DNA from: UBA5859 sp041940025
GTDB lineage: Bacteria > Pseudomonadota > Gammaproteobacteria > UBA5859
DNA: 64,000 nucleotides
Direction: 5' to 3'
NCBI GenBank assembly: GCA_041940025.1
Contig: JBGTSY010000009.1
Location: 31,709 to 95,708 of the forward strand
Below are positions 63,317-64,000 of the stretch, piece by piece (within the stretch, counting starts at the first letter, position 1; each line of letters opens with the position of its first letter). The notes below the pieces were generated by a model. The model was not told where the DNA came from and did not search any database. It saw nothing but the letters and a program-made list of their open reading frames with translations. A program made the translations under genes and the position numbers.

Positions 63317-63877
63317 ATGAATTTGCCAATTATCCTGACGTTTATGCGCATAGGTGCGGTGCCAATTCTGGCTATCTTATATCTTTTTTCGTTTCCCTGG
63401 GTGAATTTGGTCTGTTGCGTGATTTTTACGGTGGCGGCGCTGACGGATCTATTAGATGGCTATTTAGCACGAAAATGGGAGCAAACGTCTTCATTTGGCG
63501 CCTTTTTAGATCCGGTGGCGGATAAAATGTTGGTGGTGGTGGTGTTGCTATTACTTCTGTATGCGCACCCCAGTTTTTGGATGTTGTTGCCGGCGGTGGT
63601 GATTATCGGGCGCGAAATTACTGTTTCGGCGCTGCGAGAATGGATGGCGGAAAAAGGCAAACGTGGCCTCGTGGCGGTATCTAATCTGGGAAAGTACAAA
63701 ACCACTTTACAGATGGTTGCTCTCGGCATGTTAATTTATGAGCAACCGATTGGCTGGATTCCGATCATGAATATCGGTTATATACTGCTGTATATCGCGG
63801 CCAGTCTAACATTATGGTCGATGTTACTTTACCTTAAATCGGCACGATCAGAATTCGACATCTCAGATTCTGTTTAG
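63317..63877 (+). CDS. pgsA: CDP-diacylglycerol--glycerol-3-phosphate 3-phosphatidyltransferase
   Basis: Membrane enzyme of phosphatidylglycerol synthesis. The 186-residue product carries the CDP-alcohol phosphotransferase signature over LLDGYLARKWEQTSSFGAFL and DPVADK, with all the Asp residues in place, and about five helices. The start MNLPIILTFMRIGAVPILAI is standard. Follows uvrC by 26 bases. Confidence 0.98.
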   Translation: MNLPIILTFMRIGAVPILAILYLFSFPWVNLVCCVIFTVAALTDLLDGYLARKWEQTSSFGAFLDPVADKMLVVVVLLLLLYAHPSFWMLLPAVVIIGREITVSALREWMAEKGKRGLVAVSNLGKYKTTLQMVALGMLIYEQPIGWIPIMNIGYILLYIAASLTLWSMLLYLKSARSEFDISDSV

Positions 63878-63907
63878 TCTCCACACCCGAGAATTTCTAG
63901 GAAGTTA

Positions 63908-63935
63908 TTGACAGAACAGGGCTTCCGTCTACAAT
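63908..63935 (+). promoter_or_regulatory. Strong sigma-70 promoter for tRNA-Gly
   Basis: Perfect -35 TTGACA (63908-63913), 16-base spacer, -10 TACAAT (63930-63935). The following AGGCAGCC is a GC-rich discriminator of the kind found at stringently controlled stable-RNA promoters. Mature tRNA begins about 14 bases after the expected start point. Confidence 0.8.
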
Positions 63936-63955
63936 AGGCAGCCACTTTAGAGAAG

Positions 63956-64000
63956 GCGGGAATAGCTCAGTTGGTAGAGCACAACCTTGCCAAGGTTGGG
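63956..64000 (+). tRNA. tRNA-Gly (GCC), 5' part, cut by window edge
   Basis: Starts GCGGGAATAGCTCAGTTGG with the D arm, then the anticodon arm CAACCTTGCCAAGGTTG with GCC in the loop. The variable region, T arm and 3' acceptor lie past the window. Position after pgsA matches the glyW-cysT-leuZ site of gammaproteobacteria. Confidence 0.95.

Overview
The window looks like a chromosomal segment of a gammaproteobacterium. The right end has the order uvrC - pgsA - tRNA-Gly(GCC), there is a cbpA-cbpM pair, and the envelope genes are all Gram-negative. I cannot name the genus. Most of the DNA is moderately AT-rich. TTG and GTG starts are fairly common, and the window carries many broken genes: a manC relic, an RND/MMPL exporter, a GNAT enzyme and two decayed insertion sequences. 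One block (about 13.1-21.9 kb) is visibly GC-richer than its surroundings and looks imported.

Layout. 1-4.3 kb: a czcCBA-type heavy-metal RND efflux operon (minus strand, czcA cut by the window edge) and a small His/Cys-rich exported protein. 4.6-9.1 kb: a protein with three VanZ-like modules and an OafA-type acyltransferase with an SGNH domain. 9.2-9.9 kb: an IS3-family relic. 10.4-21.9 kb: an ABC-transporter-dependent polysaccharide (O-antigen-like) locus: decayed manC, intact manB, wzm, wzt with a carbohydrate-binding tail, an FkbM methyltransferase fused to a repeat-built coiled coil, a chimeric single-module GT4 enzyme, and a three-module GT4 enzyme of 1,224 residues. The architecture resembles the E. 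coli O8/O9a polymannan loci (manC-manB-wzm-wzt-wbdD-wbdA), in which a methyltransferase with a coiled-coil ruler ends the chain and Wzt recognises the capped end. Here the methyltransferase is of another family. A 1,485-bp direct repeat built the two glycosyltransferase genes.

21.9-36 kb: an MMPL pseudogene, a metallophosphoesterase, a CopD-like membrane protein, pntAA-pntAB-pntB transhydrogenase, a DsbA-family protein, an IS5-family relic, and a zinc-homeostasis group (LolDE-like ABC transporter, DUF3299 lipoprotein, MerC-domain protein, Zur-type regulator, His-rich DUF2796 protein).

36.5-44.1 kb: a sigma-54-type activator followed, behind a good -24/-12 promoter match, by a five-gene operon that fits a functional-amyloid (Fap-like) system: two repeat proteins, a C39 peptidase, a FapE-like protein and an outer-membrane barrel with a coiled coil. 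Two hairpin-plus-T-run terminators bracket the presumed major subunit gene.

44.4-51.3 kb: YHS-domain protein, TerC, an M48 protease with a YjgN/DUF898 membrane protein, cbpA-cbpM and an HtpX-like protease, then a broken GNAT gene. 52.4-60.8 kb: a second surface-polysaccharide locus, synthase-dependent and PNAG-like in parts but with its own gene set: acyltransferase, KaiC/RecA-like ATPase with receiver-like and degenerate GGDEF-like regions, outer-membrane barrel, PgaC-type GT2 synthase, small membrane protein, NodB-type deacetylase and a glycosidase-like TIM barrel. This and the repeat-built O-chain locus are the best candidates for undescribed systems. 60.8-64 kb: family-5-like uracil-DNA glycosylase, uvrC, pgsA and the start of tRNA-Gly with a strong promoter.

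All identifications come from reading motifs and gene order; no database search was run.
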